Below are positions 4,857 through 7,278 of a stretch of 7,278 nucleotides of DNA, one piece after another. The stretch covers positions 1 through 7,278 of the forward strand of contig SFFP01000088.1 in assembly GCA_004556875.1 (NCBI GenBank). Direction: 5' to 3'. The stretch is from Ruminococcus flavefaciens. Its GTDB lineage: Bacteria > Bacillota_A > Clostridia > Oscillospirales > Ruminococcaceae. The notes beneath the pieces were generated by a model. It did not search any database and was not told the origin of the DNA. It saw only the letters and a list, made by a program, of their open reading frames with translations. Both the position numbers and the translations under genes were made by a program. Numbering within the stretch: the first letter of the stretch is position 1; each line of letters begins with the position of its first letter.

Positions 4857-7278
4857 ATGGTCTTAAAAAGACTGCTGGCTGCGGCTGCATCCGTTCTCAT
4901 GATCGGAAGCTCTGTAAAGCTTCCGCCTGCAGAAGTGCAAGCTGAAGGAGAAGACGAGTATCTGTGCCGAGATTACCACGACTTCTCAGGCAACCAGCAC
5001 TACATGGACAAGTACAACACAGCAACATCCCCTCACTTCCAGATCATCTGGGGCAATGACGACCAGACGGGTCTCGTCAATGACGACTTCATAAAGCTCA
5101 ATCTTGACCACCTTGAAGAATACCGCGAAATCTATACTACTGAGCTTGGCATGAAGGACTCCTCTGAATCCGTCTTTAACCCCGACGGAAAGAAGTATAA
5201 GACCAACATCTATCTTACAAGGACAGGGCTTCCCGATTTTGAGGATGGCTGGGCATTCATGAACGCTGAACCGTTCACAGGTTTTGCCTACATACTCTGT
5301 GATCCTGCTGCTATGGTGCAGGAGGATGGTACAGACTCAGCCTCTCTCCCTCACGAATACGCCCACGTCCTGACCTATCATCAGAAAGGCTGGACCGACC
5401 AGACGATCACAGGCTCCTGGTGGGAAGCAGTCGCAAACTGGTTCAAAGAACAGTATTTTGACACTCTCGAAACTCCTACGACACATTTTTTCCTTCCCTA
5501 TCTCAGAAATATGAATCTAACGATCCCCCACGGAAGAATGTACTATGAGGCGTGGATATTCCTCCAGTATTTATCTGAAAATCCTGATAATTTCAACGCT
5601 CTGGGAAAGAATTTTATTGCTCGTCTGCAAACAGAAGCACTCCCCGAAGAGTATCCCTTTGATACTATCAAAAGGCTCACTGACTGTGACATGAAAGAGC
5701 TTATCGGAGGCTTCGCAAAGCACATGGCTACCCTCGATTTCAACCACAAAGAGCTGTATAACGATGCTCTCAGCAAATCCCTCGAAGATCCATTCGTATG
5801 GCAGCTCATCTACACCCAGCCGCAGCCTGCTCCCGACAGAGATAACTGCTATATAGTTCCTGCCGAGAAAGCACCTATGCAGACAGGATTTAACGTTATC
5901 CCTCTCAATATCGAAGACGACAGAGTTACAGTAACGCTCCGCGGCATCTCTGACGCTGAAGAAGCCGACTGGCGCGCTTGTATCGTCGCCGAGACGGAAG
6001 ACGGAACAACAAGATATTCACGACTGTTCTCAGAAGGCTCAAAGACAATGACCCTCAAAGGCGATGAAAAGGCCCTCTACCTCACCGTAGCCGCTACACC
6101 TGATGAGATAATACCAAACAGCATCTACGATAAGGCTGAGCAGGGCGATGAATATTCCTACACAAAAAGTGATTATAAACGACGCTATCCTTATGAATTC
6201 GATATCGAGGGAGCTTCACCGATGTACCGCAATATCAAAGAGGATATTGAAGGTCACAGACACCCTTACGGCGGTGGATTTGTTGCAGATACTGCTTCGG
6301 TAGATGATACCGTTTACGTCGGACAGGACGCAATGGTGCTCGGAAATTCCGTTGTCACCGACAGAGCTGTTATTTCAGGTCACGCCGTTGTGTGCAATGC
6401 CAGAGTATCTGACACAGCAAGAATAAATGATTACGCCTGCGTTTACGGATTCTGGTGGGCACAGCCAACTATAAGCGAAAATGCAAAGGTCGGAGAAAAT
6501 GCTGTTGTTACAGCAGGAGCTTCTGTTTCGGGAAATGCCCGTATAATGGGCAATGCCTACCTTCTCGACAATTACTCCGTAACTGATGACGCTACCGTAA
6601 AAGGTACTGCCTACTGCTACGGTGACGGCGTTGCTTCCGAACAGGCTATTCTCGACGGCGAATTCTACAACGAATGCTCAGTTTCACACGGCGCTGCATT
6701 CGGATGGATGGAATCAGAGAAATACAATGAAAACCTTCCATATACAGAAGGTCTTTATGCAGGCTATGAATTTGACCGCGAAAGCAACGTATTTGCCTAC
6801 GATACATACGGTGCTACAAACGGTATTATGCGAAATGCTCCTCTTTGGGAGAAAAGGCGCGTAAGCGCTGACGGCGTTATCACATTCAACGGAGAAAACC
6901 AGTACATCATCTGCGACAAGACTCTTGTGGACTACAAGAACATGGAGATATGCACTGCTGTACTCTGGAGAGGCGGAGAAGCTGAACAGCGTGTATTCGA
7001 ATTCGGCAGCGAAGACTCAATGTACTTTACACCGTCAAATACAGACGGAAAAGCTGAATTCCGCATCGGAAATACTTCCTTTGCTGCAAATTCAGCTCTC
7101 GAAAAAGGCAAATGGTATGTTATCCGCGTAATAATACGAAACGGTACTGCACAGCTTCTCATAAACGGAGAACTCATAGGCTGGAAGATAATAAACACTC
7201 TTCCCGAAGCAACTATTGGTCAGCGCACACGCTGCTATATTGCAAGGAACAATGACGGAAATTACTTCAACGGTTCTA
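4857..7278 (+). CDS. Large secreted protein: DUF6055/Svx-like metallopeptidase domain, left-handed beta-helix and LamG-like domain (3' end missing)
   Basis: The frame is open from ATG at 4857 to the right edge: 807 codons and no stop, so the C-terminus is outside. AAAAGGAGG lies seven bases before the start. Residues 1-29 form a signal peptide (KR, hydrophobic stretch, likely cleavage after VQA). Residues 35-320 resemble the DUF6055/Svx-AvrXca group. HEYAH (166-170) is an HExxH zinc motif, and SWWEAVANWF (187-196) supplies E190 as a likely third ligand, as in gluzincins. Residues 345-415 look like a small beta domain. Residues 476-615 hold many hexapeptide repeats (e.g. ASVDDT, KVGENA, SVSGNA, RIMGNA), predicting a left-handed beta-helix. 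It is interrupted near 530-537 and has no obvious acetyltransferase histidine. Residues 632-807 resemble a LamG/concanavalin-type fold (GKWYVIRVIIRNGTAQLLING at 751-771, split by one loop). Proteolysis at the cell surface or on host or plant glycoprotein is plausible but unproven. A dockerin or anchor may follow beyond the edge. Confidence 0.85.
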   Translation, partial: MVLKRLLAAAASVLMIGSSVKLPPAEVQAEGEDEYLCRDYHDFSGNQHYMDKYNTATSPHFQIIWGNDDQTGLVNDDFIKLNLDHLEEYREIYTTELGMKDSSESVFNPDGKKYKTNIYLTRTGLPDFEDGWAFMNAEPFTGFAYILCDPAAMVQEDGTDSASLPHEYAHVLTYHQKGWTDQTITGSWWEAVANWFKEQYFDTLETPTTHFFLPYLRNMNLTIPHGRMYYEAWIFLQYLSENPDNFNALGKNFIARLQTEALPEEYPFDTIKRLTDCDMKELIGGFAKHMATLDFNHKELYNDALSKSLEDPFVWQLIYTQPQPAPDRDNCYIVPAEKAPMQTGFNVIPLNIEDDRVTVTLRGISDAEEADWRACIVAETEDGTTRYSRLFSEGSKTMTLKGDEKALYLTVAATPDEIIPNSIYDKAEQGDEYSYTKSDYKRRYPYEFDIEGASPMYRNIKEDIEGHRHPYGGGFVADTASVDDTVYVGQDAMVLGNSVVTDRAVISGHAVVCNARVSDTARINDYACVYGFWWAQPTISENAKVGENAVVTAGASVSGNARIMGNAYLLDNYSVTDDATVKGTAYCYGDGVASEQAILDGEFYNECSVSHGAAFGWMESEKYNENLPYTEGLYAGYEFDRESNVFAYDTYGATNGIMRNAPLWEKRRVSADGVITFNGENQYIICDKTLVDYKNMEICTAVLWRGGEAEQRVFEFGSEDSMYFTPSNTDGKAEFRIGNTSFAANSALEKGKWYVIRVIIRNGTAQLLINGELIGWKIINTLPEATIGQRTRCYIARNNDGNYFNGS

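Noticed and set aside
6330..6630. Repetitive hexapeptide-coding DNA as a possible tandem repeat or CRISPR
   Set aside because: The periodicity is at protein level (six-residue helix turns); the DNA units are not identical and there are no spacers.
5543..7198. Several short frames on both strands inside the large secreted-protein gene
   Set aside because: The main frame is continuous from 4857 to the edge with coherent domains, so the others are shadows.

Overview
The window looks like chromosomal DNA from a fibre-degrading ruminal or gut Firmicute, most likely Ruminococcus or a close relative. The reasons are a secreted GH16 beta-glucanase with a dockerin-type calcium motif, strong GGAGG ribosome binding sites, and sigma-A promoters of the TTGAAA-N17-TATAAT type. 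A SpoU-family methyltransferase also sits among surface-protein genes. The genus is inferred from gene content and style, not from a database match.

Left half, minus strand. A DUF4003-like gene of unknown function (start at 833) runs off the left edge. The 644-base gap from 834 to 1477 is not empty. It holds the promoter and a roughly 215-nt structured leader of the DUF4003-like gene. It also holds an apparent free-standing small RNA (about 1284 to 1139) with its own promoter and a strong intrinsic terminator, and a 12-bp inverted repeat downstream of the next gene. That gene (2902 to 1478) encodes a secreted laminarinase-type GH16 enzyme: signal peptide, half-dockerin, catalytic domain, then a CBM4/9-like module.

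Middle. A 265-base divergent control region (2903-3167) carries one promoter for the GH16 gene and one for a lipoprotein gene that points the other way.

Right half, plus strand. In order: a two-lobed lipoprotein of unknown function (3168-3854), a strong terminator, a SpoU/TrmH RNA 2'-O-methyltransferase (3916-4716), then a promoter and a leader with a possible SD-sequestering pseudoknot. Last comes a very large secreted protein that starts at 4857 and is still open at the right edge (807 codons seen). It combines a DUF6055/Svx-like metallopeptidase-type domain (HEYAH and a downstream WWE), a left-handed beta-helix of hexapeptide repeats, and a LamG-like domain. It has no stop in the window and is easily missed by a closed-ORF scan.

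The shared theme is the cell surface and secretome: glucan hydrolysis, a surface lipoprotein and a large putative secreted protease/adhesin. The methyltransferase and the DUF4003-like gene are housekeeping or unknown. I found no CRISPR array, tRNA, rRNA, transposase or phage gene. The most interesting items are the small RNA, the two structured leaders and the multidomain secreted protein.
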